A stretch of 64,000 nucleotides of DNA from Spongiihabitans sp963422685 (lineage in GTDB: Bacteria > Pseudomonadota > Gammaproteobacteria > Arenicellales > Poriferihabitantaceae), in NCBI GenBank assembly GCA_963422685.1, contig OY730442.1, positions 124,001 to 188,000 of the forward strand. The letters are read 5' to 3'. Numbering within the stretch: the stretch's first letter is position 1; the number at the start of each line of letters is the position of its first letter. A program made the translations under genes and the position numbers. The notes below the pieces were generated by a model, which saw only the letters and a list, made by a program, of their open reading frames with translations, was not told the DNA's origin and did not search any database. Positions 28,443-37,211 of the stretch are shown piece after piece.

Positions 28443-29506
28443 GACCAGGACTGTTCACGGCGATCGCGGACCGCCGTGGCGAGTTCCTCTATCAGGGTCG
28501 CCGTGGTCTCAAAATCGATGCACGCATCGGTAATGCTTTGGCCATAGATTTTTGCTTTGCCGTCTACCACATCCTGCCGGCCTGCGACCAAATGGCTTTC
28601 GATCATGACCCCGATGATTCTTTTGTCACCAGATGATATTTGACTGGCAACATCGGCGGAAACCAGAACCTGATTTTCCGCAATCTTCCTGCTGTTGGCA
28701 TGACTATAGTCAATCATCACCTGCGGGGTGAGCCCGGCAGAAGAAAGTTTGTCGCAGGCCAGATTCACGCTCGCTGCGTCATAATTTGGTGATTTGCCAC
28801 CGCGTAGAATGATATGGCAATCGGTATTGCCGGTTGTGGTGAAAATCGCCGATTGCCCGGTTTTTGTGAGGGATAAAAAGTGGTGTGGCCTGGCGGCCGC
28901 CCGGATGGCATCCACCGCAATATCCAGGTTGCCATTGGTGCCATTCTTCAGCCCCACCGGGCATGACAGCCCCGAGCTCAGTTCGCGATGCACCTGGCTT
29001 TCCGTGGTGCGCGCACCGATCGCGCCCCAGGAAATCAGATCAGCGACATATTGCGGAGTAATGATGTCCAGATATTCTGTTCCGGCGGGCATACCCAGAT
29101 TGTTCAAATCCAGCAGCAGCCCGCGCGCGGTGCGCAGCCCCTTATTGATGTCGAAAGTATGGTTCAGGTCCGGGTCATTGATAAGCCCCTTCCAGCCCAC
29201 AGTGGTGCGGGGTTTTTCGAAATAAACGCGCATCACTATAAGCAAATCATCCCGATACTTCTGTTTCAACGGCAGTAATCGATTGGCATATTCGATTGCC
29301 GCCCTGGTATCGTGGATTGAACAGGGTCCGACCACGGCCAGTACCCGGTCATCCTCTCCCGCCAGAATACGATGAATATCACCTCTGGTATCCACAGCAG
29401 TTTTCACCGCCGCATCCGTAATCGGCAATTCCTGCGTGATTTCACTGGGATTAATCACATGCGTTATGCTGGCAATTCTAAGATCGTCGGTAGTCGTAGT
29501 GGTCAC
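28439..29506 (-). CDS. aroG: 3-deoxy-7-phosphoheptulonate synthase, class I (AroG/F/H type)
   Basis: 355 residues. It condenses phosphoenolpyruvate and erythrose-4-phosphate, the first step of aromatic amino-acid synthesis. Class I motifs are VVGPCSIHDTRAAIEYANRL, VMRVYFEKPRTTVGWKGLIN, GARTTESQVHRELSSGLSCP and IDYSHANSRK. Which feedback type (Phe, Tyr or Trp) it is cannot be told, so the symbol is provisional. It is translationally coupled to sat by an ATGA overlap, an unusual pairing. The promoter probably lies in 29507-29720. Confidence 0.92.
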   Translation of the reverse strand: MTTTTTDDLRIASITHVINPSEITQELPITDAAVKTAVDTRGDIHRILAGEDDRVLAVVGPCSIHDTRAAIEYANRLLPLKQKYRDDLLIVMRVYFEKPRTTVGWKGLINDPDLNHTFDINKGLRTARGLLLDLNNLGMPAGTEYLDIITPQYVADLISWGAIGARTTESQVHRELSSGLSCPVGLKNGTNGNLDIAVDAIRAAARPHHFLSLTKTGQSAIFTTTGNTDCHIILRGGKSPNYDAASVNLACDKLSSAGLTPQVMIDYSHANSRKIAENQVLVSADVASQISSGDKRIIGVMIESHLVAGRQDVVDGKAKIYGQSITDACIDFETTATLIEELATAVRDRREQSWS

Positions 29507-29728
29507 AGGTTCGCCCGCGGGTTGAAAACAAGGCGTGGGATTGTACTTTTATCACCGCCAGGTGTTAAGGGATTACCGACAAATAATCTCCCGGCAAGGC
29601 CATGTTTAATCCATCGCGGTGTCAGCGCTCCCTGTCCCCAGCATACAAAAATGATATCTGCGGCGGGCGGACGCCAGTAACGGATAAGCTTATTATCAAA
29701 TCATGCGTAACCGCATTGTCTAGCAGCC
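29507..29728. other. Upstream region of the aroG-sat unit
   Basis: 222 bp with no coding potential noticed. Because both neighbours run leftward, this should hold the aroG promoter, but no confident -35/-10 pair was found. Confidence 0.4.
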
Positions 29729-29866
29729 TGCCGGTTACAGGCCGGTCATACCTGATCCGCTGTTCTGGCACCGCCAGCTAGAACTGTCGCACGAAGCGCA
29801 GTTCGGCGCAGTTGCGCTGGTAGTCGTATAGTTGCGCATTGGATTTATTCACCTCATTGACCAGTA
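29729..29866. repeat. Duplicate of Slam 3' end, copy 1
   Basis: 138 bp matching 30041-30178 at a constant offset of 312 bp with six mismatches and no gaps. It covers the last about 30 codons of a Slam-type barrel gene plus its 3' flank. Confidence 0.93.
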
Positions 29867-29918
29867 TCATCGGCGCGTTCTTCCTCATCACAGGATAGGA
29901 GTACCCCCAGCGCCGAAT
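29778..29918 (-). pseudogene. Slam-type outer-membrane protein, 3' remnant
   Basis: A 46-codon open frame ends at the same terminal residues as the complete Slam gene 312 bp upstream on the strand (YDYQR ... ELRFVRQF). Its first about 18 codons (RRWGYSYPVMRKNAPMIL) also read like a barrel strand of this family but differ from the intact copy. It therefore appears to be the tail of a second Slam paralogue rather than a simple fragment copy. A stop (TAA at 29919-29921) closes the frame upstream. No promoter or N-terminal part remains. Confidence 0.7.
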
Positions 29919-29951
29919 TTACCTCAACACATTTACATAAATTAACCAATC

Positions 29952-29976
29952 CAGGGGCACGCTACATTGCCCCCTG
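29952..29976. other. Hairpin between the two Slam 3' ends
   Basis: CAGGGGCA and TGCCCC(C)TG pair around an 8-base loop. It lies 115-140 bp after the intact Slam stop on the minus strand. It is not followed by a clear T-run, so terminator activity is uncertain. Confidence 0.4.
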
Positions 29977-30040
29977 TCCGATTCAGAAATATCGATCAGA
30001 CCATAAGGTTCATGCGTCGCTAAAAGTAAAAAGTTCTGTT

Positions 30041-30178
30041 TGCCGGTTACAGGCCGGTCATGTCTGATCCGCTGTTCTGGCACCGCCAGCTAGAACTGTC
30101 GCACGAAGCGCAGTTCGGCGCGGTTGCGCTGGTAGTCGTACAGTTGTGCATTGGATTTATTGACCTCATTGACCAGTA
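30041..30178. repeat. Duplicate of Slam 3' end, copy 2 (within intact gene)
   Basis: Partner of 29729-29866. It includes the last about 30 codons of the intact Slam gene and about 49 bp beyond its stop. Confidence 0.93.
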
Positions 30179-31538
30179 CCAACTGGGGGCTGAAACCAAA
30201 CACCGTGAAAGCGCGATTGAGTATGGACAATCGAAAAATCCGCGTCCGATCTTCCCGGGAATCGCCCTTCGCAGTAAACGGATACCAGTTGCCCTGATAA
30301 TCCCCCCGATGCAACGCCACACTGCCACCCAGGGTAAAGCCGCGCCCCAGCGCCGCACTCACCCCCAGCCGCCCCCAAACGTCGGCGTTGCGCCACCTCA
30401 CCACTTGCGGACGTTGACGGTTAAAACCCACCGCCAGCTCGCCGCGCACCGCGGGCGTCAACCCCAGAGCAGCGTCCAGCACAAGCATCATCAACGGCCC
30501 ATCCAATATGGTGTCCTGCCGCTTAAGGTGCTCCCGTTGGTACCAGGCCGTCTGCCCGCTCAGGCTCAGGCGCGGGCTGAACCAATGCTCCATACCAAGG
30601 CGCAGACCCCAGTCCCGGGCATATACACTGCCGCCCGTCCAGCGCCGCTGGGCAACCCCAAGCAGGGTCAATTCGGTTTGCCTGTTCATCAACAGGCGCG
30701 GGCCAATATGCGTGGACAGGTGCGTCTGGTTAAAGCGCTTGCGCGCATATTCCTTGTGATAGATATCTAAGCCGCTCACCAAGCGCCAGCGCGGGCTCAG
30801 GGGATGTCGATATTCACCACCGCCCCACAATACGGTTCCGACCCCGGACCTGGCTAAAGAATCCGCATCGCGCCGAAACGGCAGGCCGTTGATGTAGATA
30901 TACTCTGCCTCGGAGGTGCCGTGTATGTTGGTGTCCGGGGCAATGGCAAAGCCGATATAACCACGCCAGCGCCGCCGGGCCTGCATGATTTGTAAAAAGC
31001 GCTGGATGTTGGCGGCGATGGCCGCAGACGGACGGCCCGCCAGTACCCGCTCAAAGTGCTCCCGGGACAGGCCGTCCTCACCCTTGAGAAAGAAGGCCCG
31101 CGCCAATTCCAGACGCACCCGCACCAGGTCGGGGTGGTCAATGAGGATGACACGCAAGGCAGCGATGGCTTCATCCAGCAGGGTGGTCTTGTGCGCCCGG
31201 GAGATGGCCTGTCCGGCAGCGCCGATGGCCGCCAGGCCGATGAGAAACCGTACATCAGTCTGATGCGGATGACCGGGCAGGAGCGGACGCAAGATACTAA
31301 GCGCCTGGTCAAAACGTCGGTTTTCTATCAGGCTGCGCGCCTGGCGAACCTGCGGGTCCGAGGACAAATGCACCGCCCCGGAGGACGGCGTCACGGGTGG
31401 CTCAGCGGCCCAGGCCGAGTCTGGGAAAATAACGGCCAGGGCCAGTACGAAAAAAAGCCATTGCAACACTATGCACAGCGGTAAACCCAGGCACAATAAT
31501 ATGCGGATACGCTGATTGGTGCGGACGGCGCTGCCCAT
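30090..31538 (-). CDS. Surface lipoprotein assembly modifier (Slam)-like outer-membrane protein
   Basis: 482 residues from ATG 31538 (a GTG at 31577 is possible). The order is a signal peptide (LQWLFFVLALAVIFPDSAWA, cut near residue 44), a periplasmic TPR-like helical domain (about 55-195; ARSLIENRRFDQALSILRPL, LDEAIAALRVIL), then a DUF560-type beta-barrel to a terminal Phe (RFVRQF). Slam proteins translocate lipoproteins such as TbpB to the cell surface (type XI secretion). The gene for a TbpB-like lipoprotein lies immediately upstream on the same strand, separated by a terminator. The last 138 bp are duplicated downstream. Confidence 0.85.
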   Translation of the reverse strand: MGSAVRTNQRIRILLCLGLPLCIVLQWLFFVLALAVIFPDSAWAAEPPVTPSSGAVHLSSDPQVRQARSLIENRRFDQALSILRPLLPGHPHQTDVRFLIGLAAIGAAGQAISRAHKTTLLDEAIAALRVILIDHPDLVRVRLELARAFFLKGEDGLSREHFERVLAGRPSAAIAANIQRFLQIMQARRRWRGYIGFAIAPDTNIHGTSEAEYIYINGLPFRRDADSLARSGVGTVLWGGGEYRHPLSPRWRLVSGLDIYHKEYARKRFNQTHLSTHIGPRLLMNRQTELTLLGVAQRRWTGGSVYARDWGLRLGMEHWFSPRLSLSGQTAWYQREHLKRQDTILDGPLMMLVLDAALGLTPAVRGELAVGFNRQRPQVVRWRNADVWGRLGVSAALGRGFTLGGSVALHRGDYQGNWYPFTAKGDSREDRTRIFRLSILNRAFTVFGFSPQLVLVNEVNKSNAQLYDYQRNRAELRFVRQF

Positions 31539-31877
31539 GCTGAGGCACAACCTTACGCCATATCCTGATACAACCACCGCAGACTCATCATATTCGACTC
31601 ATCCATAATCAACGGTTTGTGCACCCGCGCGATGAAAATCAATAGTGCAAAACCACGACGATTTTGCCCGCCCACTCAGAAACCCACTGTATGCAGTATT
31701 GCACCCGGGAATACCGTCGAACTGCCTTGTAAATACCAGGACCACTCTGTACGGTGTGTACTGCACACTGCCGGATCAATTCAATCATGGCGGGAAAAAG
31801 CAGGCAGCCATGGCTACCTGCCTCACCTCCAAGCTGTCTTGACTATTAACGCCTAGGGACCGAAACCCTTGTATCTC
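31539..31877. other. Spacer between the surface-lipoprotein gene and Slam
   Basis: 339 bp. It contains the intrinsic terminator at 31795-31821 for the leftward lipoprotein transcript. The remaining about 250 bp presumably hold the Slam promoter or leader. Short frames here show no protein-like features. Confidence 0.5.
31795..31821 (-). terminator. Rho-independent terminator after lipoprotein gene
   Basis: Read leftward, GCAGGTAGCC and GGCTGCCTGC form a 10-bp stem (one T-G wobble) around AT, followed directly by TTTTT. It lies about 57 bp after the lipoprotein stop and before Slam, so it would reduce read-through into the exporter gene. Confidence 0.85.
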
Positions 31878-33191
31878 CTATCTACTATCCCACTCGTGAT
31901 CGTTATATACCCCGAAGGTGCCGATATAACTTTCCAAGTCATCACCCCTGGCTGCGCCAAACGTCCCCGCCGCAGAGCCCGGTTCGCGGCTTATCGTGTT
32001 ATTACTGAAGAACCGGCCGCTCCACTTGCCAGTGAAACCGCCATCGGCCTGGGTGGTATCACCGCTAAAAAACCCGCCGTCCGCAGCCTCCGTGATGTCC
32101 GCACTGTCCAGCGTCAGGTCCATGCTCTTCTTCGCTTCGCCACCTACCTTAAAGTTGAACACTTCACCAGTCACGCTGCCGAGTGTGGTGAGACGGCCAA
32201 AGTTGGCCGTCAACTTAACATCCGCAGTGAAAGCGTTGATGACGGGTGTGGCACCAGCGGCGGCCTTGCTCACATGCAGACCCACCGCATCGCCGCTGTA
32301 GGTGGCGTCTTCGTACCCCTGGTCGCTCCTTAGCTGCTTGATATCATCCTTGTTAAACGGGTCGGAACCATCGGCAAACACGCCCATCTCATACTTATTC
32401 TGCTCCATGTCCTCGGGGGTGTACAGCCAGTAGCCAATAGAAAGATAGTCGGTGTCATCGTCCAGGTCTGCCTTTGATTTATCATCCGGGACGAAATAGA
32501 AATCACCCTTAAGATTAGCAACAACATCAACATCGGGAACGTTACCATAATAAACACTGTTGTATTGCACCACCTTGTGCCCGTAGTAAAATTGACCCGG
32601 TACGCCGTTCAGGGTGCCGCTGTTTTCTGTACGGCTGGACGAGGACCATGTAATTTGGCCGGTCAGCGTGTCGCCGTTCTTTACATAATGGCGTGGCGGG
32701 TCAATATCCGTGTAGGCATTGACATACAAGGTGCCACTGCCATCAGGAAAGTCTTTTTTCAGGGCAGCACCGTCTTGCCATCCGGGTGCCTCCAGCACAG
32801 CAACCTTGTCGGCATCTACAATGGACCAGGCTGCAGAACTTTCAACCGTATTGATGACCTCAAACGCTGAACCATCAACGGCATGGACTACCGCCACATC
32901 CACCTGATTATTCCCGGCCGAAGACTGCGTGACGCTATTGTGGCCTGCGACGGGCGCCTTTTGGGCGGCATCTGTAATCCTGGTCATCGCGCCAGCCACG
33001 ACTGACTTTCTGTCTAACTGCTGACCCGGCAACTTCAGGATGGCAGTGGTCTTTGTCTTTGAAGTATCAGTCTCTGCGGCCTCATTGTCGCCCATACCAC
33101 TTCCCGCGCCACCGCTTCCACCGCCGCAGCCGACCAAAACAATCGCCAAGACCATTGCCATTATCAAGTTTATATAGTTTTTCTTTTTCAT
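31878..33191 (-). CDS. TbpB-like surface lipoprotein, probable Slam substrate
   Basis: 437 residues from ATG 33191; an upstream in-frame ATG at 33245 would add 18 residues before the signal peptide. There is a lipoprotein signal (INLIMAMVLAIVLVGC, lipobox LVGC about residue 21) followed by the glycine/serine-rich anchor GGGSGGAGSG. The long beta-rich body ends in the transferrin-binding-protein-type barrel strands GFTGKWSGRFFSN, PGSAAGTFGAARGDD and YIGTFGVYN. This C-terminal signature is shared with Slam-exported lipoproteins (TbpB, LbpB, HpuA-like). The Slam gene next door makes surface display likely (inference). The ligand is unknown and no iron genes are adjacent. Confidence 0.85.
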   Translation of the reverse strand: MKKKNYINLIMAMVLAIVLVGCGGGSGGAGSGMGDNEAAETDTSKTKTTAILKLPGQQLDRKSVVAGAMTRITDAAQKAPVAGHNSVTQSSAGNNQVDVAVVHAVDGSAFEVINTVESSAAWSIVDADKVAVLEAPGWQDGAALKKDFPDGSGTLYVNAYTDIDPPRHYVKNGDTLTGQITWSSSSRTENSGTLNGVPGQFYYGHKVVQYNSVYYGNVPDVDVVANLKGDFYFVPDDKSKADLDDDTDYLSIGYWLYTPEDMEQNKYEMGVFADGSDPFNKDDIKQLRSDQGYEDATYSGDAVGLHVSKAAAGATPVINAFTADVKLTANFGRLTTLGSVTGEVFNFKVGGEAKKSMDLTLDSADITEAADGGFFSGDTTQADGGFTGKWSGRFFSNNTISREPGSAAGTFGAARGDDLESYIGTFGVYNDHEWDSR

Positions 33192-33830
33192 GAGATTCTC
33201 TACTTCGGTTAATGAATGATTAAAAATACAACACCGTTTCACCACCGCACCGCGTCATGGTCGAAATCAGGCCTGACCCGTTGCGGGTTCCACACCCAGG
33301 GACCTGTCGATTGCCGCTTCCCGACTATAGTTTACTGTGGGTGCGGTATCTTAAATTCGGAGTGGAAGGGGGTCAAGTAAAAAAGTTTCTTCTTCATTTT
33401 TCCCTGGTCAATCGTTAGAAAAGAGGCCAATCCTTAAGAAAAGAGTGCCAGGCGTGCCACATCTGTGGTATATGCAGGCGACCATGATTTCCAGGCTGCT
33501 GACCCGTGACCTGCACGGATTATTATTAAACCCGCTCCACCAGAATCAACTGACCCAACAGCAGGGCACAACCACGCCGTTTTACCCCAGTGCATTCCCT
33601 GCGACCAACATTTGGGATTTTAGTCGGGCGGTGGACGTCAGGCTGGTTTCTCTATAAAATTCCGCTGTGTTTTGCGCAGCCCGGATAGGTTGTTTCTTTG
33701 TTATTCGCTGCATTCCTCATAGAAAATGTGATGTTGATTATGAGGTTGGCTGATGAGTGTCTCTGTAGTAGTTGCTGATAAAATACTGAAGAGACAGGAA
33801 GAGATAGTTTGTGTTTGTGAGGGTCAGAAA
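33192..33830. other. Long intergenic region before cspA
   Basis: 639 bp between divergently transcribed lipoprotein and cspA genes, so it holds both promoters. A 70-codon frame at 33445-33657 lacks recognisable features and a good ribosome site and is not called. The last about 115 bp probably form the cspA mRNA leader, including an inverted repeat at 33715-33745. Confidence 0.5.
33715..33745 (+). promoter_or_regulatory. Inverted repeat in probable cspA 5' leader
   Basis: CCTCAT and ATGAGG pair around 19 bases, about 85 bp before the cspA ATG. Long structured leaders are known thermosensors of cspA-type mRNAs; the role here is inference. Confidence 0.35.
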
Positions 33831-34046
33831 ATGCCAGAGCGTTTTAAAGGCGTTGTTAAGTGGTTCGATAATCGAAAAGGTTATGGCTTTATTCAAAGAG
33901 ACGATGTGGGTGACGATGTATTCGTGCACTTTCGCGAAATTCAGGGCGAGGGATTCAAAACGCTGTTTGAAGGGCAACGGGTTGAATTTAATCTTATAGA
34001 ACGGGACAAAGGGTTTGCTGCAGAAAATGTTGCCACTACGGAATAA
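33831..34046 (+). CDS. cspA: Cold-shock domain protein
   Basis: 71 residues, a single cold-shock domain. RNP1 (KGYGFIQRDD) and RNP2 (DVFVHF) aromatic nucleic-acid-binding motifs are intact, preceded by the KGVVKWFD N-terminus. The ATG at 33831 with GAGGGT 7 bp upstream is chosen over an in-frame ATG at 33753, which adds 26 non-conserved residues. It binds single-stranded RNA/DNA as an RNA chaperone. Monocistronic and convergent with hemL. CspA versus a paralogue cannot be distinguished. Confidence 0.92.
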   Translation: MPERFKGVVKWFDNRKGYGFIQRDDVGDDVFVHFREIQGEGFKTLFEGQRVEFNLIERDKGFAAENVATTE

Positions 34047-34080
34047 TCCGCCACTTTGCTCGTTGTAGTGCGGATGCTGA

Positions 34081-34131
34081 TTCCCATTCCTGAAAAATAA
34101 CAACCCGGAAAACTCAAGGAATGGGGAACAA
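34081..34131. other. Inverted repeat between convergent cspA and hemL
   Basis: TTCCCATTCCT and AGGAATGGGGAA face each other across about 25 bases, in the 96-bp gap between two convergent stops. It may act as a bidirectional terminator, although U-runs are weak. Confidence 0.45.
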
Positions 34132-34142
34132 ACAACAGCCTT

Positions 34143-35423
34143 TTACCTGATCGCTGAAAACACCTCTCTGGCCGCTGCAATTGTGGCCTGGATATCTTCA
34201 TCGGTATGCGCCGCAGAAACGAATCCTGCTTCAAATGCAGACGGTGCCATATAGATTCCTCGTTCCAGCATGCCGTGAAAATACCGGTTGAATTTTTCGC
34301 CGTCGCACGCCACCACATCCGCAAATGAAGTGATGGATTTTTTCCTGGTGAAAAACAACCCGAACATGCCGCCTACTCTATTGGCGGATAAAGCAATACC
34401 CTGTTGATGTGCGGCACCCAAAATTCCGTCCACCAATTCCCTCGTTTTGGCTGCGAGTGATTCGAAAAACCCGGTTTGTTGAATAGACTTGAGCGTCGCC
34501 AGTCCAGCGGCCATGGCGACCGGATTGCCGGATAAGGTCCCGGCCTGGTAGACGCTGCCTTCTGGTGCGAGATGCACCATAACCTCCATCCGTCCACCCA
34601 ACGCCCCCACCGGCATTCCACCGCCAATGATTTTTCCCAGGGTGGTCAGGTCGCCAGTGACGCCATATCGACCTTGGGCTCCCTGCGGCCCCACCCGGAA
34701 CCCAGTCATGACTTCATCCATAATCAACAGACTTTGATAGGTATCACACAATGAACGGATGCCGGATAAAAACCCGTCTAATGGCGGCACACAATTCATA
34801 TTGCCAGCCACCGGCTCAAGAATCACCGCCGCGACCTGGTCGCCGATTTCGCGGAAAATCAAATCGACTGATTCCAAATCATTGTATGTGGCGCTCAATG
34901 TGTTTGCTGCCACGGAGTCGGGAACGCCCGGGGAAGTCGGGATGCCAAAAGTGAGTGCGCCGGAACCCGCTTTCACCAGCAGGCTGTCGGCATGCCCATG
35001 GTAACAGCCTTGAAATTTTATGATCTTGTCGCGATGGGTAAAGCCGCGCGCCAGGCGGATTGCCGACATGGTTGCTTCAGTTCCTGAATTCATCATGCGC
35101 ACCTGATCGACCCAGGGCAGTCGGGCACAAATCAGCTCGGCCATTTGTGTTTCAAGCACGGTAGGCGCACCAAAACTCAAACCGGATTCGCATTGTTTTT
35201 GTACGGCTTCAATAACATTTTTGTCGGCATGACCCAATATCAGCGGCCCCCATGAACCGACATAGTCAATGTATTCCCTGCCATCTTCGGCAACTATTCG
35301 TGATCCTTTACCATGGTTAATAAATACCGGATCTCCGCCCACGGATTTAAACGCTCTCACCGGAGAATTAACCCCACCGGGAATCACTTTCCCGGCTCTT
35401 TGGAACAGCGCCGAATTGTTCAT
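34143..35423 (-). CDS. hemL: Glutamate-1-semialdehyde 2,1-aminomutase
   Basis: 426 residues. This PLP/PMP enzyme makes 5-aminolevulinate from glutamate-1-semialdehyde (C5 haem pathway). Motifs include KVIPGGVNSPVRAFKSVGGD at the N-terminus, FQGCYHGHADSLLVKAGSG, the Asp-containing LLIMDEVMTGFRVG and the Schiff-base Lys in TTLGKIIGGGMPVGALGG. Later haem genes hemC/D/X/Y are in this window at 43.7-48.1 kb. Monocistronic, minus strand. Confidence 0.96.
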   Translation of the reverse strand: MNNSALFQRAGKVIPGGVNSPVRAFKSVGGDPVFINHGKGSRIVAEDGREYIDYVGSWGPLILGHADKNVIEAVQKQCESGLSFGAPTVLETQMAELICARLPWVDQVRMMNSGTEATMSAIRLARGFTHRDKIIKFQGCYHGHADSLLVKAGSGALTFGIPTSPGVPDSVAANTLSATYNDLESVDLIFREIGDQVAAVILEPVAGNMNCVPPLDGFLSGIRSLCDTYQSLLIMDEVMTGFRVGPQGAQGRYGVTGDLTTLGKIIGGGMPVGALGGRMEVMVHLAPEGSVYQAGTLSGNPVAMAAGLATLKSIQQTGFFESLAAKTRELVDGILGAAHQQGIALSANRVGGMFGLFFTRKKSITSFADVVACDGEKFNRYFHGMLERGIYMAPSAFEAGFVSAAHTDEDIQATIAAAREVFSAIR

Positions 35424-35630
35424 TTCAATTGCTTTGTATTGCCAGGGCGACGCGACTAATCAGGATTTTTTCGTGGGCAGGAATGCGTACAAAACCGCAG
35501 TGTATTAGCCTGTACAGGAGAATTCGGGTACGAAGCGAACGTGACAATTGCCGAAATAAAAACCATTCCCGGAGGTGTCCCGGGCACGGCCCAGGACCTG
35601 TGCCAAAGCGCCACAGCATGGAAATTGATA

Positions 35631-35831
35631 TTAGCGCTTATATCTGGCCTGGAATTTGCTTACGCGCCCGGCGCTATCCACAATTTTTTGTTTGCCGGTA
35701 TAGAAAGGGTGGCATTCAGAGCAAATTTCCACGTGTAATTCTTTGCCTAATGTGGATTGGGTATGGAAAGAATTACCGCAGGCGCAAACTACTTTGATGG
35801 CGGTGTATTGTGGGTGGATTTGTGGTTTCAT
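35631..35831 (-). CDS. rpmE: 50S ribosomal protein L31
   Basis: 66 residues from ATG 35831; an upstream in-frame ATG at 35912 adds 27 atypical residues. Zinc-binding cysteines are present (VVCACGNSF and EICSECHPFYTGKQK), so this is the C+ zinc-containing L31 form. It lies directly downstream of rho on the same strand, as in many gammaproteobacteria. L31 bridges the ribosomal subunits. Confidence 0.94.
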   Translation of the reverse strand: MKPQIHPQYTAIKVVCACGNSFHTQSTLGKELHVEICSECHPFYTGKQKIVDSAGRVSKFQARYKR

Positions 35832-35948
35832 TGCTGTTGCCTCTGTACAGTTCTGGTCGTGTTCAGCCCAATTGGGCGGCGGCGATACTAAGTAAAAAAC
35901 CCTTGCAATCAAGCTGCCGCTGGTGGAAATACCTGAATAGCCGGGTCG

Positions 35949-37211
35949 CTATCTATTCATGGATTTGATGAATTCCGCATTGGTTTTGGTCGCTTTGAGT
36001 TTATCGATCAGGAATTCTATGGCCTGCAAATCGTCCATTGGGTGGAGTAATTTCCGCAGCAACCAGATTTTCTGGAGCTCCACGGGATCCGTCAACAATT
36101 CTTCCCTGCGAGTGCTGGATCTATTAATTATTATTGCAGGATAAACTCGTTTTTCCGCAATTCTGCGATCAAGGTGAATTTCCAGGTTGCCGGTTCCTTT
36201 AAATTCTTCGTAGATAATATCATCCATTTTTGATCCCGTATCGATTAGCGCGGTGGCTAATATGGTCAAACTGCCCCCCTCTTCAATGTTTCTTGCCGCA
36301 CCAAAAAATCGCTTTGGTCGTTGCAGTGCGTTGGCATCAACGCCACCAGTCAAAACTTTTCCAGAGGCCGGCGCCACCGTATTATAGGCGCGCGCCAATC
36401 GGGTGATGGAGTCCAGCAGGATGACCACGTCTTTCTTATGCTCTACTAAACGTTTGGCTTTTTCGATAACCATTTCCGCAACCTGTACGTGTCGGGATGC
36501 CGGTTCATCAAATGTCGAGGATATCACCTCGCCACGCACGGTGCGCTGCATCTCTGTCACTTCTTCCGGGCGCTCGTCAATTAATAATACCATTACAATG
36601 GTTTCAGGATTAAGCGTAGTAATGGACTGCGCGATTTGCTGCAACATTACTGTTTTCCCGGTTTTTGGTGCAGAAACAATTAACCCGCGTTGACCTTTAC
36701 CGACCGGTGCAATTAAATCAATTACCCGCCCGGAGAGATCTTCTGCGGAGCCGTTTTCCCGTTCCAGTCGCATTCTTTGGTCGGGGTGCAGCGGTGTGAG
36801 GTTTTCGAAAAGAATCTTCTTTTTCGATTCCTCGGGCGGTTGAAAGTTGATTTCCTCAACTTTTAAAAGTGCGAAGTAACGTTCAGAATCTTTAGGCGGT
36901 CTAATCTGGCCCGAGACCGTGTCGCCTGTGCGCAAACCGAATCGGCGAATCTGACTGGGTGACATGTAAATGTCATCGGGGCCGGCCAGATAGGATGAGG
37001 TCGCCGATCTGAGGAATCCGAAACCATCCTGAAGAATTTCCACGACCCCTGCACCCACAATTTTCTCGCCTTTTTTCGCTTCCGTTTTCAGGATAGCAAA
37101 AATCTGATCCTGCTTGCGCATTCGACTGATGTTATCGAGATTTAAAGAACGCGCAAGAACAGCGAGTTCGACAGGGGAACGGGATTTTAATTCACTAAGA
37201 TTGATTGCCAT
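35949..37211 (-). CDS. rho: Transcription termination factor Rho
   Basis: 420 residues, normal length. The N-terminal helix bundle and cold-shock-like RNA-binding domain (VGAGVVEILQDGFGFLRSAT, DDIYMSPSQIRRFGLRTGD) are followed by the RecA-type ATPase with Walker A GLIVSAPKTGKTVMLQ, Walker B VVILLDSITRLARAYN and Q-loop region GGVDANALQRPKRFFGAARN. This hexameric RNA translocase terminates transcription. The trxA-rho-rpmE order is conserved. The 253-bp upstream gap after trxA is compatible with its autoregulated leader. Confidence 0.97.
   Translation of the reverse strand: MAINLSELKSRSPVELAVLARSLNLDNISRMRKQDQIFAILKTEAKKGEKIVGAGVVEILQDGFGFLRSATSSYLAGPDDIYMSPSQIRRFGLRTGDTVSGQIRPPKDSERYFALLKVEEINFQPPEESKKKILFENLTPLHPDQRMRLERENGSAEDLSGRVIDLIAPVGKGQRGLIVSAPKTGKTVMLQQIAQSITTLNPETIVMVLLIDERPEEVTEMQRTVRGEVISSTFDEPASRHVQVAEMVIEKAKRLVEHKKDVVILLDSITRLARAYNTVAPASGKVLTGGVDANALQRPKRFFGAARNIEEGGSLTILATALIDTGSKMDDIIYEEFKGTGNLEIHLDRRIAEKRVYPAIIINRSSTRREELLTDPVELQKIWLLRKLLHPMDDLQAIEFLIDKLKATKTNAEFIKSMNR

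Noticed and set aside
31617..31856. 79-codon plus-strand frame in the lipoprotein-Slam spacer
   Set aside because: It covers the minus-strand terminator and shows no protein-like pattern.
33445..33657. 70-codon plus-strand frame upstream of cspA
   Set aside because: No ribosome site, no domain-like pattern and low complexity; treated as intergenic.
35541..35738. Plus-strand 65-codon frame over rpmE
   Set aside because: It is antisense to L31, which has full zinc-finger and length support.
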